A DNA stretch of 64,000 nucleotides from Marimicrobium sp913061115 (GCF_047729875.1 NZ_CP159826.1:1364001-1428000), one strand, 5' to 3'; numbered from the stretch's first letter, positions 1 to 9,418 are shown. Notes: generated by a model not told the origin, from the letters alone. A program made the numbers and translations.

Positions 1-1
1 G

Positions 2-331
2 TCCGCTGCCTGTGAGTTGGCCAGAATAGGTATTCGGGTCAATGCGGTGGCGCCTGGCGGCACGGTGACACCGATGACTAGTGCGCTGGGTGATAATAAC
101 CCTGAAACGACAGCTAAGTTCATAGCGGATTCCTCACCCCTGGGGTTTGCGTGTATGCCACAGGATATTGCCAATGCCATTCTGTTTTTGCTGAGTGAAG
201 ACGCTCGCTATATGACAGGACACACGATGGTCATTGATGCGGGTGAAACAACAGGCGCTGCGCCGCCACCCTTCTTTTCTGTCGATGCGGATATTTTGCT
301 TCACGCCGGAAAGCGCGGCCTCGACCAGTAA
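2..331 (+). CDS. SDR family oxidoreductase, C-terminal part (5' end outside window)
   Basis: Partial gene: the frame is already open at base 2, so the start and the Rossmann and catalytic region lie upstream. What remains is the typical SDR C-terminus, with IRVNAVAPG after the active-site helix and the closing MTGHTMVIDAG stretch that forms the last strand. These are NAD(P)-dependent cytosolic alcohol or ketone oxidoreductases. The tail after the last SDR strand (about 25 residues, Pro-rich) is longer than usual. The substrate cannot be inferred. The operator motif seen further on is absent here, so membership of the catabolic cluster is unproven. Confidence 0.85.
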   Translation, partial: SAACELARIGIRVNAVAPGGTVTPMTSALGDNNPETTAKFIADSSPLGFACMPQDIANAILFLLSEDARYMTGHTMVIDAGETTGAAPPPFFSVDADILLHAGKRGLDQ

Positions 332-403
332 GTTAGGTGGCTGGGGCCATACCCCTTGTCCGAGTTGCGACACGATCCCGATTGCCACAAAGGATGTTGA
401 TTG

Positions 404-1240
404 ATGCTTAGCTATCGCCATGCATTTCACGCGGGTAACCATGCCGACGTCTTGAAACACCTGGTTGAGGTATTGATACTGCAGTATTTGGTGCAAAAGA
501 GAGATAAGCCCTTACGGTATATTGATACCCATGCTGGGCCGGGTGTTGTTGCTTTGCGAACGTCTTTTGCCAGTAAAAATCGAGAGTTTGACTCGGGCAT
601 CGCTCGCCTGTGGGGGCGTAGTGACCTGCCGCCGCCATTGGAACATTATGTCAATATGGTGCGCAGCTTTAACCCCTCAAGTGAGCTCTTACATTATCCC
701 GGATCACCGGCTATCGCAGCGAGTATTTTGGGTGCGGCTCATCGCCTGCAATTGTTTGAGTTACATCCCGACGATGTCTCGAGGCTGGACGACTGGGTTG
801 GCCGCGATCGACGTATCAAAGTACAGCAGGCCGATGGATTTTCGGCATTAAAGGCAATTCTTCCGCCTCCGGAAAGGCGCGCACTTGTACTGATCGATCC
901 ACCTTATGAGGTAAAGACTGATTACGACACCGCAATTGCTGCCTTGGAGGTCGGCTGTAAAAAGTTTGCGACAGGCGTTTACGCTCTGTGGTACCCGTTG
1001 CTGGACCGCGATGATGTGTCGGTCTTTGTAGAAAGATTGAAGATGATGCCGGTAAAATCGCTATTGGTCGAATTCCCGGTGCAGTCTTTGACAGGTGAAG
1101 GCATGCGCGGAAGTGGCATGTTCATTGTGAACCCCCCCTGGATATTGCAGCAGCAGCTAGAAAATTGCCTGCCATACTTACAGGCAGTGCTGGCGGAATC
1201 CGGCGCGCCGCTGTGGAGCATGCGCAGTCACGGTGAATAA
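404..1240 (+). CDS. rlmJ: 23S rRNA (adenine(2030)-N(6))-methyltransferase RlmJ
   Basis: 278-residue protein that N6-methylates A2030 of 23S rRNA using S-adenosylmethionine. The N-terminus MLSYRHAFHAGNHADVLKH is the RlmJ signature. The SAM-binding DTHAGPG lies at about residues 41-47 and the catalytic DPPY at 165-168. A TTG codon lies directly upstream at 401, but the ATG at 404 gives the conserved MLSYRH start, so it is preferred. Length matches the family. The gene stands alone and converges with the glycosyltransferase, 23 bp away. It is a housekeeping gene and the best taxonomic hint (Gammaproteobacteria) in the window. Confidence 0.95.
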   Translation: MLSYRHAFHAGNHADVLKHLVEVLILQYLVQKRDKPLRYIDTHAGPGVVALRTSFASKNREFDSGIARLWGRSDLPPPLEHYVNMVRSFNPSSELLHYPGSPAIAASILGAAHRLQLFELHPDDVSRLDDWVGRDRRIKVQQADGFSALKAILPPPERRALVLIDPPYEVKTDYDTAIAALEVGCKKFATGVYALWYPLLDRDDVSVFVERLKMMPVKSLLVEFPVQSLTGEGMRGSGMFIVNPPWILQQQLENCLPYLQAVLAESGAPLWSMRSHGE

Positions 1241-1263
1241 AGATCTCTTCACCCTGTCAGTGA

Positions 1264-2286
1264 TCAGCTCGCGAGCAGCGTCGCCTCAAGCGCCTCGACG
1301 AACTGAGTGCGAAAAGCACGGTCATTTTTTTCATACCATGTTCTGGCATTTTGGCCCAATGCTTGCATCGACGATTGGTCCATTTGAATAATCTGTTCTA
1401 TTTTTCTCTCAAGGTCTTCCGTGTCTACATAATAGTTGACACCCGCTCGCTGCTGGCGTGTCTTGTTGTGTGCGACAAGAATGCCCCGGTCGCGTGTAAT
1501 CAATTCGTTCATCGGGGGCGCATCCGTAGTAAGAGTAACAGCACCGCAGCTCATGGCTTCGGCAATGCAATGTCCGAACCCTTCTGCTTCAGAGGGGCAT
1601 AGGTGCACAGAGTAGGTGTTTTGTAGCCGCCGCAGGCTGTCATTATCCAGACACTCAAGCACATGTTTTATGTTTGGTGCGTGAATTAATTTAACCCTCG
1701 ACTGACTATAGGTTTTTGGGCTCTGTACCACGGTTAAAAGCGGCCATTCAGGGTGTCGCAGCCACAAGTCAGTCAGAGGCTTAGTACCTTTTTGCCAGCT
1801 GCGGCCCGCTAAATGCAGGAATCCGACCTGCTTTTCTCCAGAGGATATCGTATCGAGGCGGTCGTCACTGGTGAAACTGATAAAACGCGTTGGGCGCCCT
1901 AAGACTTCAAATGCGCTCTGCCCACTTTGGGTTTTGCAAAAAACGCTATCGATTCTTTCTAGATGCCGATATTGCGATTTTCTAAACCATTCTGGGTTGG
2001 GAATAAAGGTATTGATACTGGCGTACCTGAAAAAACCGGGACTAATATCCTCTAGAAATAAATTGATATCATACGGCGCAGCAGCGAGGGTTTTAGGATG
2101 CAGCCACCGCTGTCGAAATCCGTGAGCGCGATGAGAAATTCGATGACGCCGAATCTTTGCCCTATGATAAGGGGAGCCATTAAGAGTCACCTCGAAGCGA
2201 TCTGTCGGCAAAGCAGCAATAATGATATCGACATCATGGCTGAGTCCGCCACCATTATGCCAAGCGACTATATTGAGGCGTATCAT
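1264..2286 (-). CDS. Glycosyltransferase, GT4-like (group 1)
   Basis: 340-residue predicted cytosolic glycosyltransferase. The C-terminal half shows the family-1 nucleotide-sugar site, SEAEGFGHCIAEAMSCGA at about residues 232-249, in which the E-x7-E pattern contacts the donor sugar nucleotide. The N-terminal half has a GGG-rich turn after the first strand (residues 11-15), as in GT-B folds. Donor and acceptor are unknown. It follows the ABC exporter on the same strand after 129 bp, so the two may be cotranscribed. No polysaccharide locus surrounds it. Confidence 0.8.
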   Translation of the reverse strand: MIRLNIVAWHNGGGLSHDVDIIIAALPTDRFEVTLNGSPYHRAKIRRHRISHRAHGFRQRWLHPKTLAAAPYDINLFLEDISPGFFRYASINTFIPNPEWFRKSQYRHLERIDSVFCKTQSGQSAFEVLGRPTRFISFTSDDRLDTISSGEKQVGFLHLAGRSWQKGTKPLTDLWLRHPEWPLLTVVQSPKTYSQSRVKLIHAPNIKHVLECLDNDSLRRLQNTYSVHLCPSEAEGFGHCIAEAMSCGAVTLTTDAPPMNELITRDRGILVAHNKTRQQRAGVNYYVDTEDLERKIEQIIQMDQSSMQALGQNARTWYEKNDRAFRTQFVEALEATLLAS

Positions 2287-2415
2287 AAATTATTAGTCAT
2301 TGGGCGCAGCCTGCTTCGATAACTTTTTGAGATGTTCAAATTTATGCAACTCATTGTCAAGTCTCGATACAGATATTCGACTGTGCTGCTGACGGCAGTC
2401 ATTTGCAGCACGATA

Positions 2416-4215
2416 TTAGCTGTCGCTTGCTTGGTGGCTCTGCTCTTTCTGTTGAGCAAACCACAAATCGGCATAGTAACCACGCTGTTCGAGTAGTGCC
2501 TCATGTGAACCCTGTTCCACAATGCGGCCATGATCCAGTACAACGATTTTGTCCGCATCAATAATAGTGGACAGCCTGTGTGCGATTACCAAGCTTGTAT
2601 GTCCCTCAGCGACTTCTCGCAATGCTGTTAGAATAGCCTGTTCCGACTTGCTGTCGAGTGATGAGGTCGCTTCATCAAAGACCAATACCGGCGAGCGTTT
2701 GAGGATTGTTCGCGCTATTGCCACCCGCTGTTTTTCACCGCCTGACAGCTTCAAGCCTCGTTCACCGACTCTGGTCTGGTGTCCCTCCGGCAGCTGGCTG
2801 ATAAAATGATCGAGGTGCGCGAGATAAATGGCATTAGACACTTCTGCATCGCTTGCCTCGGGACAGCCATAGCGGACGTTCTCAAAAACGCTGTCATTGA
2901 ATAAGACAGTATCTTGAGGAACGATACCGATAGCTTGGCGTAGAGAATTTTTGGTGACATGACTAATATCCGTGCCACCTATTGTAATGTTGCCCTCGTC
3001 AAGATCATAAAATCGAAACAAAAGTTTCACCAATGTGGACTTTCCGGCACCACTGGCACCGACTACGGCTACTTTTTGACCTGCTCCAATAGTGAATGAC
3101 ACGTTGTTCAAGATTTTTCTGTCAGGTCGGTAGGAAAACGAAACATCAGTGAACTCAATGTCCCAAGCCGCCGGTTGCAACGTTTTTGCTTCGAGGCGGT
3201 CGTCGACGCTGGTCGTGATCTCCAGAAGCTGCAACATTTTTTCAATATTGGCCATCGACCCCTTGATCTCTCGATAGACAAATCCTAGAAAATTAAGCGG
3301 CAGGAAAAGCTGGATCATAAAGGCGTTAATCAGCACAAAATCGCCTAGTGTCATAGTGCCGGCTGCAACACGCGAGGTGGCCAGCCACATCATCGCAGTC
3401 ATAGCGACTGCAATAATCAGCGCTTGACCTCCATTGAGGGAGAATAGCGACAAGCGGTTTTTGCGCCTAGCGGACTCCCACTTTTCGAGTTCATAGTCGT
3501 AACGCTGCACCTCAAATTCTTCGTTGGTAAAATATTTTACCGTTTCAAAATTGAGCAGGCTGTCGACAGCACGGTTGTTGCTAGCAGAGTCGGCAATATT
3601 GGCTTCACGCACAAATTTGGTGCGCCATTCCGTCGCTGCTACCGAAAACCACACATACGCTAACACTGCACTGAGCGTGATCATGGCGAAACCCCAACCA
3701 TAGTTGTAGAGTAGGATGCCCACGACCATAAAAATTTCGATAAATGTTGGCACAATATTGAAGACAAAAAAGCGCATGAGAAAGCTGATGCCGGTGGTGC
3801 CGCGTTCAATGTCGCGTGACAGACCACCGGTGCGACGGTTGAGGTGGAAGTCGAGATCAAGATTATGCAGATGCCTGAATACTTTGATGCCAATTTTCCG
3901 CATTGCCCGTTCGGTAACGTACCCAAAAACGGTATCGCGAAGCTCCCCAAACAGGACATTAGCAAAGCGCGCAAGGCCGTAGGCTAATACGAGCGCTATT
4001 GGGGCCGCGATGAGTTGCGTTTTCTCGGAGTCTAGGGCGTCAACGATATACTTGAGGATGAACGGGCCAACCACATTGCCGAGCTTGGCGAGAATTAAGC
4101 AGCCGAGGGCCAATAGCACTCGATTGCGATATTCCATCAGATAGGGCCAAATTATCCGGATGATGTGCCAGTTAATTTTTTGGTTCGGTTCGTCTTCGTA
4201 GTTACCGTGATTCAT
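2416..4215 (-). CDS. ABC transporter ATP-binding/permease, Atm1/HMT1 type
   Basis: 599-residue half-transporter with an N-terminal transmembrane domain (about residues 20-320) and a C-terminal nucleotide-binding domain. Walker A GASGAGKST is at about 386, the signature LSGGEKQ at about 490 and Walker B VLVFDE at about 510. The sequence NFETVKYFTNE near residue 222 is characteristic of the Atm1/HMT1 subgroup, whose members export glutathione-linked or metal-related compounds and act as homodimers in the inner membrane. The actual substrate here is unknown. A 322-bp gap separates it from the upstream Rieske gene, so it probably has its own promoter. Confidence 0.9.
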   Translation of the reverse strand: MNHGNYEDEPNQKINWHIIRIIWPYLMEYRNRVLLALGCLILAKLGNVVGPFILKYIVDALDSEKTQLIAAPIALVLAYGLARFANVLFGELRDTVFGYVTERAMRKIGIKVFRHLHNLDLDFHLNRRTGGLSRDIERGTTGISFLMRFFVFNIVPTFIEIFMVVGILLYNYGWGFAMITLSAVLAYVWFSVAATEWRTKFVREANIADSASNNRAVDSLLNFETVKYFTNEEFEVQRYDYELEKWESARRKNRLSLFSLNGGQALIIAVAMTAMMWLATSRVAAGTMTLGDFVLINAFMIQLFLPLNFLGFVYREIKGSMANIEKMLQLLEITTSVDDRLEAKTLQPAAWDIEFTDVSFSYRPDRKILNNVSFTIGAGQKVAVVGASGAGKSTLVKLLFRFYDLDEGNITIGGTDISHVTKNSLRQAIGIVPQDTVLFNDSVFENVRYGCPEASDAEVSNAIYLAHLDHFISQLPEGHQTRVGERGLKLSGGEKQRVAIARTILKRSPVLVFDEATSSLDSKSEQAILTALREVAEGHTSLVIAHRLSTIIDADKIVVLDHGRIVEQGSHEALLEQRGYYADLWFAQQKEQSHQASDS

Positions 4216-4537
4216 AGTAGTGGTTACTTGCGTCGTCTGTTTCGCCTATCCTACACTACGCCACCCTGCCGGCCACTACGTCTTTATAATCGGCGCTCCA
4301 ATCATTTTTTGATAAGTGTCAAAATAGACGTCATCAAAAGCCTCGTCACCGTGTGCGTCCAATAAATAATTGGACATTGATTTTTCAATGATCAATGAGA
4401 GAGTGATGCTGGACCCGATTGAAGAACCGCTGGACTGTAATCTTTCTTTCCTCGGCTTCATATAGCTTTGATCTGCTGCTTTCGTTCCGCCGGGGATGCT
4501 GTGCACAGCAGCATTTTCAGGCGTGGTAGACAAGGTT
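4216..4537. other. Intergenic region, no supported gene
   Basis: 322 bp between the start of the ABC exporter and the end of the Rieske gene, both on the minus strand. A minus-strand frame (4276-4599) crosses it but overlaps the Rieske gene in another phase and resembles nothing recognisable. The region probably holds the promoter of the ABC exporter. No convincing inverted repeat or promoter was identified by eye. Confidence 0.5.
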
Positions 4538-5686
4538 TTAGCCAAGCACGTCATGTAATTGGCGATGCATATTTTGGACGCCGGGTTCGTTGCGCCCAAT
4601 CAGTACTTTACGCTCTATGCCCGCTTTCAGGCCCCGATTGATCTTGTCGACCAGTGAGTAATCTTCGGCGACGGCAACATCATTAATCATCTGGAAATAG
4701 TCTTCGTAGTGCTGTCGTTCCTCGGGCGTTGCCGGTTCTTTGGGTAGGAACATACTGTGATACACCACTGACCGGTCTGGCGTGATGGGGTAGACGCGCC
4801 AGGTCTGGAAGTGGTCTTCAACAACGAAAATGACGGTGTTGGGAAAAATGAAGTTGACGTAAGAACTGTAGTTTCTAGGTTCCCACTCATTCTCTGGAAT
4901 ACTCTTGAGTTCGTTGATGCTGAGGGCCGGGGATCCCATTGAATGGTTGCGCCCGTACTGTCGGTAGGTTGCGGTATTGCTATAGACCATCGTGGCAATG
5001 GACTCTGCATGCAGAAATTCAAAGTGATAATACTCATGGAAGGTATCCATGTTCAGTTTCCAGCTAAAATCGGTGAACACTTGCTTGGCGCCTAAATAGT
5101 AGTGATCCTCAAAGCCAAAGCCCGCGAGGCGCTCTTGAATACCTCCCAGTACTTCGTCGATGTCAAAAGTTTTTTCCGGGTCAGGCATGACAAAAATCAT
5201 GCCGTATTTTTCCTGAACGTCTAATGGTTTGAGGCCTAGTGCATCACGGTCGATGCCACCAAAGCCTTCATTGCCAAACGGCACTCCCACCAGTTGACCT
5301 TCCAAGTCATAGGTCCAGCCGTGGTAGGGGCAGGAAAATAGCCGACTTTTTTTAGCCGTTCCATGTGCGCACTCGTTCAATGGGGCCCCGCGGTGTGAAC
5401 AAATATTTACGAACGCTTTGAGGCCTCCGTCTTGCTGTCGCACGATGAGAATCGGAATGCCGGTATCGTCAAAGGCGAAATAATCGCCCGTAGCAGGCAC
5501 CACACAACTGGGTCCAACAAACTGAGGATAGTGTCGAAACAACTCGATTTTTTCACGTTCAAACTGTTGCGGGTCGGTGTACTCGTTGACGTCGATTTCC
5601 ATAACGCTATCGGCCAGCGTTGTGGTTTTATCGGCCACTAAACCCATCAGGACTTTAATTTCATCAACCAGTTGCTGGCGTTGCAT
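4538..5686 (-). CDS. Rieske [2Fe-2S] aromatic-ring-hydroxylating oxygenase, alpha subunit
   Basis: 382 residues. The N-terminal Rieske domain has C96-x-H98 and C119-x2-H122 as cluster ligands. The C-terminal catalytic domain has the mononuclear iron motif E218-Y-Y-H221-x4-H226. Such oxygenases use O2 and electrons from a separate reductase to hydroxylate or demethylate organic substrates. The start at 5686 is chosen because GGGAG lies 7 nt upstream. A longer frame to 5776 would overlap the upstream ACAD gene and lacks homology. It follows the ACAD by 31 bp in an SDR-ThuA-ACAD-Rieske operon under the 8587 operator. No reductase or beta subunit is adjacent. The substrate is unknown. Confidence 0.88.
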   Translation of the reverse strand: MQRQQLVDEIKVLMGLVADKTTTLADSVMEIDVNEYTDPQQFEREKIELFRHYPQFVGPSCVVPATGDYFAFDDTGIPILIVRQQDGGLKAFVNICSHRGAPLNECAHGTAKKSRLFSCPYHGWTYDLEGQLVGVPFGNEGFGGIDRDALGLKPLDVQEKYGMIFVMPDPEKTFDIDEVLGGIQERLAGFGFEDHYYLGAKQVFTDFSWKLNMDTFHEYYHFEFLHAESIATMVYSNTATYRQYGRNHSMGSPALSINELKSIPENEWEPRNYSSYVNFIFPNTVIFVVEDHFQTWRVYPITPDRSVVYHSMFLPKEPATPEERQHYEDYFQMINDVAVAEDYSLVDKINRGLKAGIERKVLIGRNEPGVQNMHRQLHDVLG

Positions 5687-5717
5687 TGAAAATCTCCCGA
5701 GCACTTTTGCAGTGTTG

Positions 5718-6905
5718 TTACAGTCCCAGCACCATTTTGGCGATGATATTGCGCTGAATCTCCTGGGAGCCGCCAAAGATGGATGCAGCGCGATTGTTGA
5801 GATACCGCGGCACTATCGAACTAACGTAATCTGCTCTGACTGGATTACCGCCTGCGATCGGATTCATGATGAAGCTGTTGTAGCCGAGGACATCGACTGA
5901 TAACTCGTTAATCTCCTGCTCCAGCCGGGTGGCTGACAACTTCATAATGGAGGATTCCGGCCCGGGGTTACCACCATCACTGACCGAGGAAAGGATGCGC
6001 AATTCAGTGATTTCCAAGGCTTTGAGATCGATTTCTAGGCGCGCGAGCTTACGGGCCATGGTTCCTTCGCTGTCAAATGCAGCATTGCAATTTTTTGCAT
6101 CCTTAATGAGGCCGCACAGATGGTCCAGTTCGTGTCGGATGCGATGTGCGTTGAAGCCACCACCGCGTTCAAACTCCAACAGATATTTTGCGTAGCTCCA
6201 GCCCTGGTTCTCCTCGCCGATACGGTTCGCCATTGGCACTCGGACGTTGTCGAAGAACACCTGGTTGACTTCATGATCCCCCGCCATCGTAATGATGGGT
6301 TCAACGACAACACCGGGTGCTGCCATGTCGATAAGGAGGAAGCTAATTCCAGCCTGAGGCTTGCCGCTATTATCTGTGCGCACCAGGCAGAAAATGTGGT
6401 CGGCGAGGTGGGCGTGGGTGGTCCAGATTTTTGAGCCATTAACAATGTAGTGATCGCCGTCGGATTCAGCTTTGAGTTTTAGACTGGCAAGATCGGAGCC
6501 AGAACCGGGCTCTGAGTAGCCCTGACACCAGTAATGTTCACCGCTCAGGATTTTCGGCAGGTATTCGGCTTTCTGCTCGTCTGTTCCGAACGCCATGATG
6601 ACCGGTGCCAGCATCAGAAGTCCCAGAGGAATGAGCATGGGTGCCCCGGCGTGGTAGCATTCTTTACTGAAAATATATTTCTGGGTAGGCGTCCAGTCAC
6701 TGCCCCCGTGTTCCACCGGCCACTGCGGGACGGCCCAGCCCTTTTTCACCAGAATATCTTGCCACTGAAGGGCGATATCTTTCTCGACAAATACACTGCC
6801 ATTATTCGCAGTGCCTTCGATAATATGCTTTGGCAGTTTCTCCGCCAGAAACTGGCGAACCTCACCTTGGAATTGCAGTTCTTCGTCGCTAAAGTTTAGG
6901 TTCAT
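5718..6905 (-). CDS. Acyl-CoA dehydrogenase (large-subunit type)
   Basis: 395-residue FAD enzyme that introduces an alpha,beta double bond into an acyl-CoA. It begins with NFSDEELQFQGEVRQFL, as in pimeloyl-CoA dehydrogenase large-subunit-like ACADs. It shows WCQGYSEPGSGSDLASL (flavin/substrate loop, about 128-144), a central beta domain, and the C-terminal FGGSQEIQRNIIAK typical of the FAD-binding end. It sits between the ThuA-like gene (18 bp) and the Rieske gene (31 bp) in one operon. This class often works as a heteromer, and the ACAD at 27760 is of the small-subunit type, so the two may pair although they are far apart. Confidence 0.9.
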   Translation of the reverse strand: MNLNFSDEELQFQGEVRQFLAEKLPKHIIEGTANNGSVFVEKDIALQWQDILVKKGWAVPQWPVEHGGSDWTPTQKYIFSKECYHAGAPMLIPLGLLMLAPVIMAFGTDEQKAEYLPKILSGEHYWCQGYSEPGSGSDLASLKLKAESDGDHYIVNGSKIWTTHAHLADHIFCLVRTDNSGKPQAGISFLLIDMAAPGVVVEPIITMAGDHEVNQVFFDNVRVPMANRIGEENQGWSYAKYLLEFERGGGFNAHRIRHELDHLCGLIKDAKNCNAAFDSEGTMARKLARLEIDLKALEITELRILSSVSDGGNPGPESSIMKLSATRLEQEINELSVDVLGYNSFIMNPIAGGNPVRADYVSSIVPRYLNNRAASIFGGSQEIQRNIIAKMVLGL

Positions 6906-6923
6906 GGTTTTAATCCGGTAAGA

Positions 6924-7694
6924 CTACTGTATGGGGTCCATCGCCCACAGGATGCCACGGCGCAACAACTCATAGAATTCCTGCGTTTTCCAGGCGCCTT
7001 CTTCAGGCACTGGGTACTCCTCAATATAGGGTTGCATGTCGTATTTCCCGCGACAGTGTCCTAACGTTAGATACAGAACCTGGCCGGTTCCGTAGGGGTG
7101 GATATACAAAACAGGCTGCACATCAGTGTCTTTCATCCAGTCGTCCCGAATAAAATTCTCTACGGGATCTGACCAGTGCGTATGCAGCAATGTCTGGTGC
7201 TCACCGTGAAATTTGCACAGATAGAGTTCATCGTCCACTTTGAAACTGGGAATGCCTTGCACCAACGGATGATCTGGTTCCGTGACGTGGACCTCGTACT
7301 CATGAATGGGGGGGTGCGACATGAATTGGCTACCCAGTACTTCCATGAAGGACATGTTGTCTTCTGGACAGTCCACGCGAGGCGTACCGTCAGCAGCAGG
7401 CTCCAAAAACTGCAGAATGGAGTTTGTGCCGTGCAGAGCGAACCATTTTTTACCGTTGTTGACGTAATTTGTGAGGCAGCGGGTTTCGTCTTCCGTGGGA
7501 ATGATGTCGCAGGTGTAGGTGATCAGGACATCACTGGCGCAGATGGCCTCGATGTCACTGAAGTCAGATCCCACCAAGACCTTGATACGAGGTTGCTCCG
7601 CGAGCAACTTCAGTATCTCAAGCCGTGCATGGTCAATATTGTGATACTTCCCGCCTGCAACAAGATAGACGTCAACGCGATCGCTCTTGCTCAT
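6924..7694 (-). CDS. ThuA-like domain protein
   Basis: 256 residues resembling the ThuA/trehalose-utilisation domain, a class I glutamine-amidotransferase-like fold of unclear enzymology. Supporting features are the early strand VDVYLVAGGKYHN, the ALHGTNS turn, LGSQFMSHPPIHEYEV, and the closing GTGQVLYLTLGHCRGKYD, which matches the usual G-RVFY-tLGH pattern. The ATG at 7694 is chosen because it follows the upstream SDR stop by a single base (translational coupling). The longer frame to 7724 has no support. It lies in the SDR-ThuA-ACAD-Rieske operon. Its role in catabolism is unknown, possibly hydrolase or isomerase-like. Confidence 0.75.
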   Translation of the reverse strand: MSKSDRVDVYLVAGGKYHNIDHARLEILKLLAEQPRIKVLVGSDFSDIEAICASDVLITYTCDIIPTEDETRCLTNYVNNGKKWFALHGTNSILQFLEPAADGTPRVDCPEDNMSFMEVLGSQFMSHPPIHEYEVHVTEPDHPLVQGIPSFKVDDELYLCKFHGEHQTLLHTHWSDPVENFIRDDWMKDTDVQPVLYIHPYGTGQVLYLTLGHCRGKYDMQPYIEEYPVPEEGAWKTQEFYELLRRGILWAMDPIQ

Positions 7695-7695
7695 T

Positions 7696-8457
7696 TTATA
7701 ACTGCACGCGCTTGGTAAAGCCACCGTCTGCTACCAAGTTTACGCCGGTGATTAGGCTCGCAGCTGGACTGGCCAGAAAGGCCACGGCGTTGGCTATTTC
7801 TTCTGCAGAGCCCATGCGGCCCTGAGGGATTTGCGCCAGTGTGCTGTCGTACAGCTCGGCCATATTGTTCTTGATATATTCCCATGCACCGCCTTCTATA
7901 TAGATCGGGCCGGGCGAGACGCAGTTGACGCGAATTCCGCTAGGTGCCAGAGCTTGACTTAGCTGTTTGGCGTGGATGATGAGTGCGCCCTTAATGGCGT
8001 TGTAGGGTTGCGGCCCCATAAATGTTTCCACACCGGCGGTGCTGGAAATAACGACGATGGCTGCAGCAGAAGATTTCTCGAGAAAGGGCGTGGCCGCCTC
8101 GACGCCGCGAGTTGTGCCAAGAAGGTCAACGTTGAAATTGTTCTGCCAACCCTCTTCACTCATATTGCCACCGCCTGCGCTGACATTGGGTACAAAGATA
8201 TCAATGCCGCCCAACTGCGTGCCCATCTCTGCAATCCAGTGCTTATAGGCTTCGCCGTCAGCCACATCAATAGCAGAGCCTACGACTTTGACGCCTTTAG
8301 CGCTGAGCTCGGCGATAGCAGTATCAACGTCAGCTTGCTGGCGTGCGCAAATTGCTAGGTCAACGCCTTCATCGGCAAGCAGATTGGCAATGGCACGACC
8401 AATGCCGCGGGTTGAACCGGTGATGACAGCTTTTTTTCCAGACAGTCCGAGATCCAT
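7696..8457 (-). CDS. SDR family oxidoreductase
   Basis: 253-residue classical short-chain dehydrogenase. TGSTRGIG (about 13-20) binds NAD(P). The active site is Ser in VISSTAG with YNAIK as the Tyr-x3-Lys pair. IRVNCVSPGP follows, and the C-terminus LITGVNLVADGGF is standard. A good ribosome site (AGGAG) precedes the ATG. It is the first gene of a minus-strand operon (SDR, ThuA, ACAD, Rieske) and shares the divergent region holding the 8587 operator with the GST gene. It probably oxidises an alcohol or reduces a ketone in the same pathway. Specificity cannot be read. Confidence 0.9.
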   Translation of the reverse strand: MDLGLSGKKAVITGSTRGIGRAIANLLADEGVDLAICARQQADVDTAIAELSAKGVKVVGSAIDVADGEAYKHWIAEMGTQLGGIDIFVPNVSAGGGNMSEEGWQNNFNVDLLGTTRGVEAATPFLEKSSAAAIVVISSTAGVETFMGPQPYNAIKGALIIHAKQLSQALAPSGIRVNCVSPGPIYIEGGAWEYIKNNMAELYDSTLAQIPQGRMGSAEEIANAVAFLASPAASLITGVNLVADGGFTKRVQL

Positions 8458-8586
8458 GTGTGTCTCCTGAGATGATTATTGTGTTTTTGTTTATTCGATA
8501 GAGGCGCGGGGAAGTGCCTTTCAACAGGCAATGCCCCTAGTCGGCAACGAGTGTTCAAAGGGCACGTTAGCAAACCTATTTATAAA

Positions 8587-8608
8587 AAACAATCAGATTT
8601 GACTGTTT
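8587..8608. promoter_or_regulatory. Predicted operator palindrome, site 1 of 5
   Basis: AAACAATCA-GATT-TGACTGTTT, a 9-4-9 inverted repeat with one mismatch between the arms. It lies in the divergent region between the SDR (start 8457) and the GST (start 8731), about 123-130 bp from each start. Four further copies sit in four other divergent regions of this window. Size and symmetry fit a TetR-family dimer site; the binding protein is inferred. Confidence 0.75.
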
Positions 8609-8730
8609 ATTTTGTATCCGATAATGTATGCGTCAAGATAGCGAAAAGACGCTGTCAATGTGCTCATTTCTTTGCTGAAGGATGAACCCGTTGGCGACCA
8701 GATTCATCGCTATATCACAAGGAGAAAATA

Positions 8731-9363
8731 ATGAAACTTTATACGTCTATAGGTCCCAATCCTCGCGTCGTGGCAATGTTTATCGCTGAACGCGGCATAG
8801 ATTTGCCGGTTCAGGAGGTGGACATCATGGCGGGTGAAAATCTTGGCGATGATTTCAGGAAACTCAACCCATCAGCCCAGTCACCCTGTTTGCAGCTCGA
8901 TGATGGCAGTGTCATAGCGGAAGTGACGGTGATATGCAGTTACCTCGATGAAGTGACGGACGGCCCATCGTTGATCGGTGCCACGTCGGAAGAGCGGGCA
9001 GAAACGCGGATGTGGAATCGACGATTTGATACGCGCATCCTTGAGCCTATGACGCTGGCGTTTCGCAGTGCAGAGGCAATAGGACTATTTAAAGATCGAT
9101 ATCGAGTCATTCCCCACGCGGCAGACGATCTGAAAGCCACCGTACAGGATTCCTGGGCCTGGCTGGAGCCACAAATGGCGGGCAAGACATTCGTGTGCGG
9201 CGACCGATTCACCTTGGCCGATATACAACTGTTTGCCTTTGCAGATTTCGGTGCCCTAATTGGCCAGGGAATTCCTGAGTCATTATCCAACCTGCAGGCC
9301 TGGTTCAAGCGTGTTACCGAGCGTCCCAGTGTTGTCGCCAGCGTGCACCCGTCAGAAGCATAG
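8731..9363 (+). CDS. Glutathione S-transferase family protein
   Basis: 210 residues with an N-terminal thioredoxin-like domain (MKLYTSIGPNPRVVAMFIAE; the SPC turn precedes the conserved cis-Pro region and is followed by AEVTVICSYLDE) and a C-terminal helical domain with the FTLADIQLFAFADF motif. Such proteins conjugate or transfer glutathione, or use it in isomerisation, dehalogenation or ether cleavage. AAGGAG precedes the start by 6 nt. It begins a two-gene plus-strand unit with the zinc dehydrogenase, 55 bp downstream, transcribed divergently from the SDR operon and next to operator site 1. Glutathione-dependent processing of a reactive pathway intermediate is plausible but inferred. Confidence 0.88.
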   Translation: MKLYTSIGPNPRVVAMFIAERGIDLPVQEVDIMAGENLGDDFRKLNPSAQSPCLQLDDGSVIAEVTVICSYLDEVTDGPSLIGATSEERAETRMWNRRFDTRILEPMTLAFRSAEAIGLFKDRYRVIPHAADDLKATVQDSWAWLEPQMAGKTFVCGDRFTLADIQLFAFADFGALIGQGIPESLSNLQAWFKRVTERPSVVASVHPSEA

Positions 9364-9418
9364 CAGCCTAGATACAGTCATATACACCACCTGTAATCCT
9401 CAACCAATGAGATAGCGT

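Noticed and set aside
2383..2411. GTGCTGC...GCAGCAC inverted repeat after the ABC exporter
   Set aside because: Long 15-base loop and no T-run; not convincing as terminator.
4276..4599. 107-codon minus-strand frame before the ABC exporter
   Set aside because: It overlaps the Rieske gene in another phase, has no ribosome site and no recognisable domain.
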